Positions 1-6,601 of a stretch of 9,536 nucleotides of DNA are shown in pieces. Position 1 is the first letter of the stretch; each line of letters starts with the position of its first letter. The notes beneath the pieces are model-generated. The model was not told the DNA's origin. It saw only the letters and a program-made list of their open reading frames with translations, and ran no database searches. The DNA is taken from NCBI GenBank assembly GCA_937975525.1, contig CALJUJ010000086.1, positions 1 through 9,536 on the forward strand, in the 5' to 3' direction. Both the position numbers and the translations under genes were made by a program. This DNA is from an uncultured bacterium. Lineage in GTDB: Bacteria; Desulfobacterota; Binatia; HRBIN30.

Positions 1-1094
1 GCGATTGCGTCGGCGGCCGGGACGCCGAGCGCCTGGCCGAGGTCGCTGGCGTACACCGACCGTCGCGCCGGAAACTGCGCGGCCTCGAGCGCCCGCTCGC
101 GCATCTGCTCGGGAGCGGTGAGGTAGCGGATCAACGTGTAGGCGGCGTCGGGCTGGTCGCTGTGGCGGTTGATCGCCAGCAGCTGGCCGCCGAGGGCGGC
201 CGTCGGGGAACCGTTCGGTGCCGGGGGAATCGGCGCGACGGCGAAGGCGTTGCCGATCTTCGATTGCGGGTCGCTGCGCATGGCGGCGATCGCATACGGC
301 CAGTTGCGCATCATCAGCGCCGAGCCGTTCTGGAAGGCGAAGCGAGCCTTTTCCTCGTCCCAGGTGAGGACGGAGCGCGGCACGTCGCCCCGCTCCAGCG
401 CGCGCCGCATCGCGATCAGCGCGGCGACCGACGCGGGGGCATCGACCTGCACTTCGCCGTCGGGCCCGAGGATGGCGCCGCCGTAGGCACCGAGGTACTC
501 GACGAACACCGCCACCAGCCCTTCGTAGCGGTTGCCCTGCCAGACCAGCCCCTGCTGCGGCTTGCCGGCAGCCGCTCGCCCGGCGACGCGGCCGAGCTGG
601 ATCATTTGCGGGATCTCTTCCTGGGTCGCCGGAGCCCGGTCGAAGACGTCCGTCCGGTAGTACAGCATGCCGACGTCGATGAACCACGGCAGCGCGTACA
701 GCTTGTCGCGCCAGGTCGCCGCGTCGATGGCGGAATCGACGAAATCGTCGAGCTCGGGTGCGTATGGCTCGAGCGGTTGGACCCAGCCGGCGTTGGCGAA
801 CTCGGCGGCCCAAACGATGTCGAGCTGCAGCACGTCGGGGTCGGCCGCGGCACTGTTGAGCCACTGAACGTAGAGCTGGTGCCGCTGGTCCGCCTGGTCC
901 GGGGTCGCCTGACGCTCGACGCGAATCGCGGGGTGCGCCTGCGCGAAGCGCTCGAGCTGCGCCGCGACGACCTCGGCCTCGCGGCCGACGCCACTGGCCG
1001 GAAAGGTGACGACGGCGACGTCCGACGGAGGCTCGGAGCGACTGCAGGCGGTGACGACGAGCGCGACGAGGATTGCGACCATGGCGCGTTGCAT
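1..1094 (-). CDS. Sugar ABC transporter solute-binding lipoprotein (family 1, trehalose/maltose type), 3' end missing
   Basis: This gene reads leftwards and runs off the left edge, leaving 364 complete codons; the family usually has about 400-430 residues, so only the last part is missing. The N-terminus is a short signal peptide with a good lipobox (V14-T15-A16-C17), so the mature protein should be lipid-anchored outside the inner membrane, handing sugar to an ABC permease. The body matches family-1 binding proteins of the LpqY/ThuE trehalose/maltose type: a 'DVLQLDIVWAAEFA' stretch near residues 87-100, 'KLYALPWFIDVGMLYYRTDVF' around 130-150, a 'NWPYAIAAM' segment, then 'ALGGQLLAINRHSDQPDAA' and 'LIRYLTAPEQM', typical of the C-terminal lobe. 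Start: ATG at 1094 or, 12 nt downstream in frame, ATG at 1082; neither has a clear Shine-Dalgarno. Permease and ATPase genes would lie beyond the edge. The actual sugar is not determinable; the family call is firm. Confidence 0.93.
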   Translation of the reverse strand, partial: MQRAMVAILVALVVTACSRSEPPSDVAVVTFPASGVGREAEVVAAQLERFAQAHPAIRVERQATPDQADQRHQLYVQWLNSAAADPDVLQLDIVWAAEFANAGWVQPLEPYAPELDDFVDSAIDAATWRDKLYALPWFIDVGMLYYRTDVFDRAPATQEEIPQMIQLGRVAGRAAAGKPQQGLVWQGNRYEGLVAVFVEYLGAYGGAILGPDGEVQVDAPASVAALIAMRRALERGDVPRSVLTWDEEKARFAFQNGSALMMRNWPYAIAAMRSDPQSKIGNAFAVAPIPPAPNGSPTAALGGQLLAINRHSDQPDAAYTLIRYLTAPEQMRERALEAAQFPARRSVYASDLGQALGVPAADAI

Positions 1095-1101
1095 GGCGGT
1101 G

Positions 1102-1131
1102 GTCGTAGCGAGCCGGCCCGCGCAGCGTCAA
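1102..1131 (-). promoter_or_regulatory. Possible sigma-70 promoter for the solute-binding protein gene
   Basis: On the minus strand a TTGACG (1126-1131) is followed after 18 bp by TACGAC (1102-1107). The -35 matches the consensus at five of six positions; the -10 is weak, three of six. Transcription would begin near 1095, giving almost no leader before ATG 1094 and about 13 nt before ATG 1082, so either the downstream start is used or the mRNA is nearly leaderless. The call is by eye only. Confidence 0.3.
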
Positions 1132-1146
1132 ATCAGCAACGTCGCC

Positions 1147-1160
1147 CAACCGATCGGTTG
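1147..1160. promoter_or_regulatory. 14-bp perfect palindrome, candidate operator
   Basis: CAACCGATCGGTTG is a perfect inverted repeat. It lies in the gap between the divergent solute-binding protein and creatininase-family genes, between the two outward-facing TTGAC elements (1127-1131 on minus, 1158-1162 on plus). Its right end overlaps the first three bases of the plus-strand -35. This is where a dimeric repressor (for example of the LacI or GntR type, often controlling sugar uptake) would block one or both promoters. No regulator gene is in the window, so the binding protein is unknown. Confidence 0.5.
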
Positions 1161-1187
1161 ACAGGGCGCCGGGTGGGTGGCAGCAAT
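1158..1187 (+). promoter_or_regulatory. Candidate promoter for the creatininase-family gene
   Basis: A perfect -35 consensus TTGACA (1158-1163) is followed after 18 bp by AGCAAT (1182-1187), which matches the -10 consensus at only three positions. A start near 1194 would leave a leader of about 24 nt that includes the Shine-Dalgarno at 1204-1210. The -35 overlaps the palindrome at 1147-1160, suggesting repression. The good -35 and correct placement support it; the poor -10 weakens it. Confidence 0.4.
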
Positions 1188-1200
1188 GCCGCTCCCACCC
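1171..1200 (+). repeat. Inverted repeat just upstream of the creatininase-family ribosome binding site
   Basis: GGGTGGG (1171-1177) pairs with CCCACCC (1194-1200), and inside it GGC (1179-1181) can pair with GCC (1188-1190). The hairpin ends four bases before the Shine-Dalgarno. It overlaps the spacer and -10 of the candidate promoter, so it may be a DNA operator rather than an RNA structure unless transcription begins further upstream. Confidence 0.35.
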
Positions 1201-1203
1201 CAT

Positions 1204-1210
1204 CGAGGAG
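1204..1210 (+). promoter_or_regulatory. Ribosome binding site deciding the start at 1218
   Basis: CGAGGAG ends 7 nt before the ATG at 1218. It is the only good Shine-Dalgarno near the point where creatininase-family similarity begins, and it sets the start although the reading frame stays open far upstream. Confidence 0.75.
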
Positions 1211-1217
1211 GCTCCCC

Positions 1218-2204
1218 ATGTCCGAGGCACCCGACGGCATCCGGCTGTTGCGCTGGGAGACGTTGACGAAGAAGAAGTTCGACCAGCTCGACCGCGCCGA
1301 TTGTGTCGTGCTCGTGACCTGCTCGCCGCTCGAGGTGCACGGGCCGCACCTGCCGTTCGGCGCCGACTTGCTCGAGGGCGACGGTCTGGCGATCCGCGCC
1401 ATCCAGCATCTGCCCGAGCCGCATCGCAGCCGCACGTTTCTGCAGCTGCCGTTCGTCTACGCGGCCGCCGACACGGTGCCCCAGCCGGGGTCGATCTTCT
1501 TCCGTCCGTCGACGACGATCGCCGTGCTCACCGACCTCGGCCGGTCGCTGGCGGCACAGGGCTTCCGCGACATCTTCGTCTCGAACTTCCACGGCAGCCC
1601 GCGCCACTTCCTGGCCATCGAGGAGGCCTGCGACCGTGTCACCCGCGAGCGCGGCGTGCGCATGGCCTCGATCTTCTCGATCATGCTCGGCCGGCTGACC
1701 GGTGGTAGCGCCGAGCTTTACGAGGTGCTTGGAGGCCTCGCCGGAACGTCGCCCGACGATTTCCGCGGCGACACCCACGGCGGCCTCGTCGAGACCTCGC
1801 AGCTGCTCGCTCTCCATCCCGAATGGGTCGAGCGCGACTACGACCAGTTGCCGCGCCGGACGGTGGACATGTTCGTGGCCGAGAAGGGGATGCCGGCCCC
1901 GAAGATCGAGCGTGGCAAGCCGGCCGGACTCGGCGACATGATCAAGGCGTTCAAGGCCGGACTGCGGTTCTTCGAAGAGGAGTCATATGCCGGGCAGCCC
2001 GCCAAGGCATCGGCCGAGCTCGGCAACCAGATCCTCGATACTCTCGGCAGCCGCACCGCCGAAGCGATGGTCGAGCTGTTCGAAGGACGGTTGCCTCCCG
2101 ACCAATGGCACTCGCCGCTGTGGTCGAAGCGTCAGTTGTTCATCCACCCCTGGCTGGTTCGCTTCTTCGACCGCTGGCTGGGTATCGGAGTCGGCGTGCG
2201 CTGA
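1218..2204 (+). CDS. Creatininase-family metal-dependent hydrolase
   Basis: A 328-residue protein. The N-terminal two thirds has the creatininase fold signature: 'SPLEVHGPHLPFGAD' supplies E39, H41 and D50, with the same E-x-H and E-to-D spacing as the metal ligands of Pseudomonas creatininase. H125 lies in 'SNFHGS', and 'THGGLVETSQLLALHPE' (H187, E192) is the second conserved block. The family includes creatinine amidohydrolase and MftE-like peptidases, all divalent-metal amide hydrolases. Two deviations: the usual 'NGHGGN/NGHYEN' block is 'NFHGSP', so the Glu that follows the His by two residues in true creatininase is Ser here, and there is a C-terminal extension of roughly 80 residues beyond the ~250-residue family core. 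It has no signal peptide and is probably cytoplasmic. A creatinine substrate is therefore unlikely; the real amide substrate is unknown. It is transcribed divergently from a sugar-binding protein gene with which it may share an operator. Confidence 0.88.
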   Translation: MSEAPDGIRLLRWETLTKKKFDQLDRADCVVLVTCSPLEVHGPHLPFGADLLEGDGLAIRAIQHLPEPHRSRTFLQLPFVYAAADTVPQPGSIFFRPSTTIAVLTDLGRSLAAQGFRDIFVSNFHGSPRHFLAIEEACDRVTRERGVRMASIFSIMLGRLTGGSAELYEVLGGLAGTSPDDFRGDTHGGLVETSQLLALHPEWVERDYDQLPRRTVDMFVAEKGMPAPKIERGKPAGLGDMIKAFKAGLRFFEEESYAGQPAKASAELGNQILDTLGSRTAEAMVELFEGRLPPDQWHSPLWSKRQLFIHPWLVRFFDRWLGIGVGVR

Positions 2205-2241
2205 GGGTGCGAGCCGGCCCCAGGCCGGCTCGCACCCTCAG
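2201..2241. terminator. Perfect 19-bp-stem hairpin at a convergent gene end
   Basis: The arms 2201-2219 and 2223-2241 are exact reverse complements around a CCA loop, with 15 of 19 stem pairs G-C. The left arm includes the stop codon of the creatininase-family gene (2202-2204), and the right arm ends 2 nt before the last codon of the DUF4397 gene (2244). It can fold in transcripts from either side, so it probably works as a bidirectional terminator. Neither side has a T tract, so it would be an atypical, stem-only terminator or an RNA 3'-end stabiliser. Confidence 0.8.
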
Positions 2242-2243
2242 CC

Positions 2244-2921
2244 TCACAGGGCGTCGTCGAGCACCAGGATGTCGAACGGCGCACCGCCGCCGGCGGCGTC
2301 GACCGCCACGGCGCTCAGCACGGCGCCGTCGGCGATCGTCAACGCCCCCGTATCGATGGCGACGTCGGTCGTTCCGGCGACGGTGACGCGCACCTGGTAT
2401 TCCCCGGCGGGGATCTCCAGGTAGTCGGAACTCGCCAGAAACGGGACGTCCGCCAGGGTCGGATCGGTGAGCGCCGCCCCGGGTGCGGTGACGTAGACGT
2501 CGACATTGGGCGCGCTCGGCGCTCCGTGCACGACCCGCACCTTGGCACTACCGGCTGCTGGCGCGCTGCGGTCGTCGGCGAGCACCAAGGGCTCGATGTT
2601 CGCGACCAGGTTGGCGGCGAGGACGGTGGTGGCGCTGCCCGCAGGCAGGGTCAATGTCGCGTCGATCACGACGGTCTCGGTCCCGGCGGCGAGAACCTGC
2701 ACGTCGCGGTCGTCCGCCTGGACGCTGAGGTACCCGGACGAGGCGAGGTAGGGGACCTGTGACAGGACGCCGATACCGTCGAGCCGGACGTCGACGTCGG
2801 GTGCGTCGGGCGACGCGTGGACGATTCGGAGGTCGGCGCGAGGGCCGCCGTCGCTGTCGTCACAAGCGGTCGTGGAGACGGAGGCAAGGGCGGCGGCTGC
2901 AAGCAGAGCGAGCGATTTCAT
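2244..2921 (-). CDS. Exported DUF4397 tandem-repeat protein, probable lipoprotein
   Basis: A 225-residue protein with a start fixed by a strong Shine-Dalgarno. Residues 1-19 form a signal peptide ending in T17-T18-A19-C20; the -3 position is Thr rather than Leu/Val/Ile, so the lipobox is imperfect. After a short acidic linker come two copies of a beta-rich DUF4397 domain: copy 1 from about residue 30 ('LRIVHASPDAPDVDVRLDG') to 105, and copy 2 from about 127 ('VRVVHGAPSAPNVDVYV') to 205. Each has the family's 'VPYLASSGYL / VPFLASSDYLEIPAG' strand. DUF4397 proteins are secreted or surface-anchored and their biochemical role is unknown; the fold is expected to be immunoglobulin- or transthyretin-like. 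A 104-bp gap on the same strand separates it from the ClC gene upstream, and a candidate promoter of its own lies in that gap, so co-transcription is uncertain. The family call is firm; the function is not known. Confidence 0.92.
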   Translation of the reverse strand: MKSLALLAAAALASVSTTACDDSDGGPRADLRIVHASPDAPDVDVRLDGIGVLSQVPYLASSGYLSVQADDRDVQVLAAGTETVVIDATLTLPAGSATTVLAANLVANIEPLVLADDRSAPAAGSAKVRVVHGAPSAPNVDVYVTAPGAALTDPTLADVPFLASSDYLEIPAGEYQVRVTVAGTTDVAIDTGALTIADGAVLSAVAVDAAGGGAPFDILVLDDAL

Positions 2922-2925
2922 CGGT

Positions 2926-2932
2926 TCCTCCT
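2926..2932 (-). promoter_or_regulatory. Strong ribosome binding site for the DUF4397 gene
   Basis: On the minus strand AGGAGGA lies 4 nt before the ATG at 2921-2919. It fixes the start even though the same frame stays open well upstream inside the ClC gene. Confidence 0.8.
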
Positions 2933-2950
2933 CGGTTCGTGATGGCGCCG

Positions 2951-2978
2951 AAGCTATCGGCCGAGGAAGGCGAAACAA
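2951..2978 (-). promoter_or_regulatory. Weak candidate promoter for the DUF4397 gene
   Basis: In the 104-bp gap between the ClC stop and the DUF4397 start, the minus strand has TTGTTT (2973-2978), a 16-bp spacer and TAGCTT (2951-2956). Both hexamers are partial matches. The stretch is noticeably less GC-rich than its surroundings, which supports a promoter, but the evidence is thin. Confidence 0.25.
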
Positions 2979-3025
2979 GGCGGCGCGACGCGAATCTCGC
3001 GCGGCGGTGGCTGCGCCCGTGGGGA

Positions 3026-5122
3026 TCAGCCGCCGCTCTTGCGTGTGCCGGTGCGGGTACGTGTGAGGACCAACAGGGAGTCGTCGGCGCGGAGCTCGCG
3101 GTGTGGATCGGGCGGGCAGAGAAAGGCGCCGGCGGCGGTGCGGATGGCGAGGACTTCGGCGTGTCGAGTGCGACGGAAGTCGAACGACGCCAGCGACTGG
3201 CCGACCAACTCGGCGTCGACGGGAATGCGCACGACGTCGCCGGCGCTCTCCGACGGTAGCCCGGCGAGGATCTGGCTGAGCTGGTCTTGCTCCTGGAGTG
3301 CCGCGAAGCCGCCGTGCTCGTGGAGAACGTGCTCGCGGGTCTTGCGGGTGTACTCTTCGACGAGGCTGGCGACCGCGGCCCGCGTCACCACCCCGACGAG
3401 CCGGTTGCCGTCGGTGCGCCGCGGGCTGACGACGGGAATGACGTCGAGGCGTCGCTGTTGGAACTGATTGATCGCCTCGTAGAGCGTGTCGCTCGGGTAC
3501 AAGAAGAAGGGACGTTCGGTCATGACGTCCGCGGCGATTACGAGTGGCGGTAGCTCGTCCTCTTCGAGCGCATGGTGCATCTCGGGAAGAGAGATCACGC
3601 CGACGAGCAGGTCGCCCTCGGTGATCATGATGTGCGGCGGCACGCCGCTGCCGACCTGGTCGAGCAGCGCCGGAAGCGGTGCCGAGGGCGCCGCCCGGAG
3701 CGGCCACCGTCGCTCCATGACGTCGCCGACGCGGTGGCGCTCGAGCATGTGCATGAGCGCGTCGCCGACGTGCGCCGGGGAGTCCGCCGGGCTGTCCACC
3801 TGGTCTTCGACCATGCCGTAGCGGCCGCCGACCATGTAGGCCGTCATCGCGACGATCATCAGCGGTACGATCAGCCCGAAGCTCCCGGTCATCTCCATGA
3901 CCATGACCATCGCCGCCAGCGGGGTTCGCATCGCGCCGGAGAGCACGCCGGCCATGCCGACCGCGATCAGGGCCTGGCGCATCTCTTCGGGTACGGTACC
4001 GGGCGCGAGCACCTCGAGCGCGGCGCCCACAGCGGCCCCCGCGGTACCGCCGATCACGACGCAAGGGCCGAGGACGCCGCCGGCGGCACCCGAGCCGACG
4101 GTGAACGCGGTGGCGACGCACTTGGCCGCGGTGATCGCGATGAACAATGCCGTCCAGCTGAGCCAGCTGCGGTCGATCGTCGCGAACAGCGAGGCGTCGA
4201 AGATGCCCTGGATGAACAGATAGCGACCGTCCATCACCTGCGGCAACACGCACGCGATCAGCCCCGTGAGGGCGCCGCCGACGGCCGGCTTGGTCCAGAC
4301 GGGCAGGGGCATGCGTGGCGTGACCTCGGTTTCGACGAAACGAACGCTGCGCGAGAAGGCGGCCGCGGTGGCGCCGCAGACGAGGCCGAGCACGACGTAG
4401 ACCGGCAGCTCGGCCGGCGACTGGAAGGAGAGGTCCGCGGTTCCGCTGAGTACCCGCGCGCCGAATCCGAGCAGGGCGACGTACGTGGAGTACCCGAAAA
4501 CCGATGCGATGAAGGAGGCGACGAGCGCCGAGCCCTCGAACTCCGGCTCGCGGTACAGAATGCCGGCGGCGAACAACGCGCCGCCGAGCGGGCACTGGAA
4601 CAGCGCGCCGACGGCCGCGGCGCAGCCGGCGATCAGCAGCGTCCTCCGGTCGCGCGGTGTCAGATGAAACAGCCTCGCGATCTTCGATCCGAGCGCCGCT
4701 CCCAGAGCTGCGATCGGGCCCTCCGGGCCGGCCGAGCCACCGAAGGAGATGACGCCGACGGCGGCGGTGGCGCGAAGGCTCGGTCCGGTGAGCGGGAACT
4801 TGCCGTCCTGGTGGTGGAAGGCGCGCACCATCTGGTCGGTGCCGTGCCCGGGCGGCCGGCGCGCGATCAGCTGGACGATCACTCCCGAGAGCAGCCCGCC
4901 GACCGCCGGCAGCGCGATGAGCTCCCAGCGCCATTGCCAGATGCCGGCGGCGCCGAGATGGGTGAAGCGCCCGATCAACATGTCGGTCCCCAGGTGCAGC
5001 GCCGATTCGAGGGCGACCGCCGCCAGTCCGGCGAGCACGCCGACGAGCGAGCTGAGCAGGATGGTTCGCCCCCATCGACCGACGGGACGCTTCAGGAGTT
5101 GGGCTGGCAAGGCTTCGGGCAC
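3026..5122 (-). CDS. ClC-family anion channel/transporter with CBS pair and C-terminal TrkA-C (RCK_C) domain
   Basis: A 698-residue protein with a GTG start at 5122; an in-frame TAA at 5134-5132 rules out any start further upstream, and no ATG occurs before residue 48. Residues ~20-450 are the ClC membrane domain. The selectivity loop GSGIP is G92-H-G-T-D96; the second motif is 'GGSAGPEGP' with the external gating glutamate at E134; the third is 'GGVLGPCV'. Then come 'RTPLAAMVMVMEMTGSF' and the last helices. In the 'FQCPLGGALFAAGI' segment the internal proton-pathway glutamate (E203 of E. coli ClcA) aligns with I188, and the residue before it is G187. CBS1 spans ~463-525 and CBS2 ~531-590 ('ADVMTERP'), and a TrkA-C domain covers ~629-695 ('VPVD..LVGQSL', 'RADDSLLVLTR'), a ligand-sensing module of K+ and other transporters. 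The protein probably moves chloride or another anion across the inner membrane under nucleotide control. Transport mode is uncertain; family membership is firm. Confidence 0.95.
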   Translation of the reverse strand: MPEALPAQLLKRPVGRWGRTILLSSLVGVLAGLAAVALESALHLGTDMLIGRFTHLGAAGIWQWRWELIALPAVGGLLSGVIVQLIARRPPGHGTDQMVRAFHHQDGKFPLTGPSLRATAAVGVISFGGSAGPEGPIAALGAALGSKIARLFHLTPRDRRTLLIAGCAAAVGALFQCPLGGALFAAGILYREPEFEGSALVASFIASVFGYSTYVALLGFGARVLSGTADLSFQSPAELPVYVVLGLVCGATAAAFSRSVRFVETEVTPRMPLPVWTKPAVGGALTGLIACVLPQVMDGRYLFIQGIFDASLFATIDRSWLSWTALFIAITAAKCVATAFTVGSGAAGGVLGPCVVIGGTAGAAVGAALEVLAPGTVPEEMRQALIAVGMAGVLSGAMRTPLAAMVMVMEMTGSFGLIVPLMIVAMTAYMVGGRYGMVEDQVDSPADSPAHVGDALMHMLERHRVGDVMERRWPLRAAPSAPLPALLDQVGSGVPPHIMITEGDLLVGVISLPEMHHALEEDELPPLVIAADVMTERPFFLYPSDTLYEAINQFQQRRLDVIPVVSPRRTDGNRLVGVVTRAAVASLVEEYTRKTREHVLHEHGGFAALQEQDQLSQILAGLPSESAGDVVRIPVDAELVGQSLASFDFRRTRHAEVLAIRTAAGAFLCPPDPHRELRADDSLLVLTRTRTGTRKSGG

Positions 5123-5235
5123 GGGCTCGACTTACGACCGACGTTTGCGGTTCTTGGCGCCTTTTCCAGCGCGGGGCAAGCGCCGGCCAGCCTCGGTGCT
5201 CGCGCCGACGTTGTTCGCCGCGCTTCGGATCGGCT
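5123..5235. other. Divergent intergenic region between ClC and GH1 genes
   Basis: These 113 bp separate the divergent ClC and glycosidase genes and must contain both promoters unless transcription comes from further away. I see no convincing -35/-10 pair, no good Shine-Dalgarno for either start and no hairpin of note. The only repeat is an 8-mer CCGACGTT at 5138-5145 and 5205-5212, which may be chance. Confidence 0.5.
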
Positions 5236-6597
5236 ATGAGCGGCGCGATGCCTGACTTTTCGTTCCCGGAGGGCTTTCTCTGGGGCACCGCCACCGCCGG
5301 CCACCAGATCGAGGGCGGCAACGTTCACAGCAACTGGTGGGCGTGGGAGCAGCTCGGCCTCGTCAACGACGGCTCCAAGAGCGGGCGAGCCTGCGACTAC
5401 TGGAACCGGTGGGCCGATGACCACGCGTTGATGCAGGCCCACGGTCACACCATCTTCCGGCTCGGCCTCGAATGGGCGCGCATCGAGCCGGAGCCCGGCC
5501 GCTGGGATGCGGATGCGATCGATCGCTATCGTGCCATCGTCGACGACCTCCAGCAGCGCGGCATCCGCGTGTGCCTCACTCTCAATCACTGGGTGGTGCC
5601 GCAGTGGTTCGCCGAGCGCGGCGGTTGGCTCGGCGCCGACGCGCTCGATCGGTGGGAGGCCTTCGTGCGCCGGGTCGTGCCCGCGGTTGCGCCGGCAGTC
5701 GATCTCTGGGTGACGCTCAACGAGCCGATGGTGCCGGTGCTCGCCGGCTACCTCGCCGGTTACCATCCCCCCTGTCGGCGCAACCCCATCGTCGCCGCCC
5801 GCGTCTTCACCGCATTGTTGCACGCACATGCGCGCGCCTACGCAGCGATCCACGAGCTCGTGGCGCACGCCCCGGGCGGCGGCCCCGTGCTCGCCGGCTA
5901 CGCCGGCGCGTACCAGCACGTCGAACCGTTTCACGAGGGCGGCTTCTGGCGGATGCTCGAGAAGCCGGTCGCGGGCATCATCGCACGCGTCAGCTTCGAC
6001 GCATGGGACCGCAGCGTCCTCAGCGGGCGCGTGGCCGCCCCGTTCGGCATCGGCCAGGCGGTTCCCGGACTGCGCGACAGCTGCGACTTCCTCGGCGTCA
6101 ACTACTACATGCGCATCAGTGCCCAGCTCGGGCCGGGGACGCTGTCGAACGTGCGGGCGGGAGGCTACACCGCACCACCAGGCATCGAGGTCACGGAAAT
6201 GGGTTGGCAGATCTACCCTCCCGGATTCTACGCGGTACTGATGAACCTGCACCGTAGCTTCGGCAAGCCCTTGTACGTCACCGAGAACGGGTGCTGCGAC
6301 AGTGGCGACGATCTGCGCCGTCGCTATCTCTTGTCGCACTGGGTGATGATGCAGCGGGCGATCGCCGATGGCTGCGACCTGCGCGGCTACATGCACTGGA
6401 CCTTCTGCGACAACTTCGAGTGGCGCGAGGGGTTCGAGAAGAAGTTCGGCCTGATCGCGCTCGATCCGCAGGACCCCGAGCTGCAGCGTGTTCCCCGCCG
6501 CAGCGCCGAGATGTACCGCGAGGTCATCGCCGCCAACGCGGTGACCGAGGCCATCGTCGAACGCTACAGCCCGGGCGCGCTGGAGCGTTGGGTCTAG
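5236..6597 (+). CDS. Glycoside hydrolase family 1 (beta-glucosidase-like), cytoplasmic
   Basis: A 453-residue protein, the usual GH1 length. It opens with the family signature 'FPEGFLWGTATAGHQIEGG' (residues 10-28, Q24 and E26 being sugar-binding positions). The catalytic acid/base is E163 in 'VTLNEP' and the nucleophile E350 in 'YVTENG'; the late 'DNFEWREGFEKKFGL' block carries the Glu-Trp that contacts the glycone. All these residues are intact, so it should be a retaining beta-glycosidase splitting a terminal sugar from a disaccharide or aryl/alkyl glycoside; the exact sugar cannot be read off, and I see no typical 6-phospho-glycosidase signature. There is no signal peptide, so it acts in the cytoplasm on an imported glycoside. 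The start may be ATG 5236 or ATG 5248 (four residues shorter); neither has a strong Shine-Dalgarno. A sulfatase gene starts 4 nt after its stop, making a two-gene operon. Confidence 0.95.
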   Translation: MSGAMPDFSFPEGFLWGTATAGHQIEGGNVHSNWWAWEQLGLVNDGSKSGRACDYWNRWADDHALMQAHGHTIFRLGLEWARIEPEPGRWDADAIDRYRAIVDDLQQRGIRVCLTLNHWVVPQWFAERGGWLGADALDRWEAFVRRVVPAVAPAVDLWVTLNEPMVPVLAGYLAGYHPPCRRNPIVAARVFTALLHAHARAYAAIHELVAHAPGGGPVLAGYAGAYQHVEPFHEGGFWRMLEKPVAGIIARVSFDAWDRSVLSGRVAAPFGIGQAVPGLRDSCDFLGVNYYMRISAQLGPGTLSNVRAGGYTAPPGIEVTEMGWQIYPPGFYAVLMNLHRSFGKPLYVTENGCCDSGDDLRRRYLLSHWVMMQRAIADGCDLRGYMHWTFCDNFEWREGFEKKFGLIALDPQDPELQRVPRRSAEMYREVIAANAVTEAIVERYSPGALERWV

Positions 6598-6601
6598 CGA
6601 C

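Noticed and set aside
162..2204. 680-codon open frame on plus strand beginning at 162
   Set aside because: Only the part from 1218 is the creatininase-family gene; the upstream half is low-complexity Arg/Gly/Asp-rich antisense of the solute-binding protein gene. The Shine-Dalgarno at 1204-1210 and family similarity put the start at 1218.
5138..5212. CCGACGTT repeated at 5138-5145 and 5205-5212 as an operator pair
   Set aside because: An 8-mer in the same orientation 67 bp apart in a GC-rich gap, with no symmetry or promoter association; chance is adequate.
3572..5239. 555-codon plus-strand open frame opposite the ClC gene
   Set aside because: Composition (Asp/Arg/Gly/His/Glu-rich, no hydrophobic core) is typical of a GC-rich antisense shadow; the opposite strand encodes a clear ClC protein.
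2922..5321. Upstream extension of the DUF4397 frame to a 1025-codon open frame on minus strand
   Set aside because: It overlaps the whole ClC gene in another frame and is Arg/Pro-rich without domain similarity. The strong ribosome binding site and signal peptide fix the DUF4397 start at 2921.
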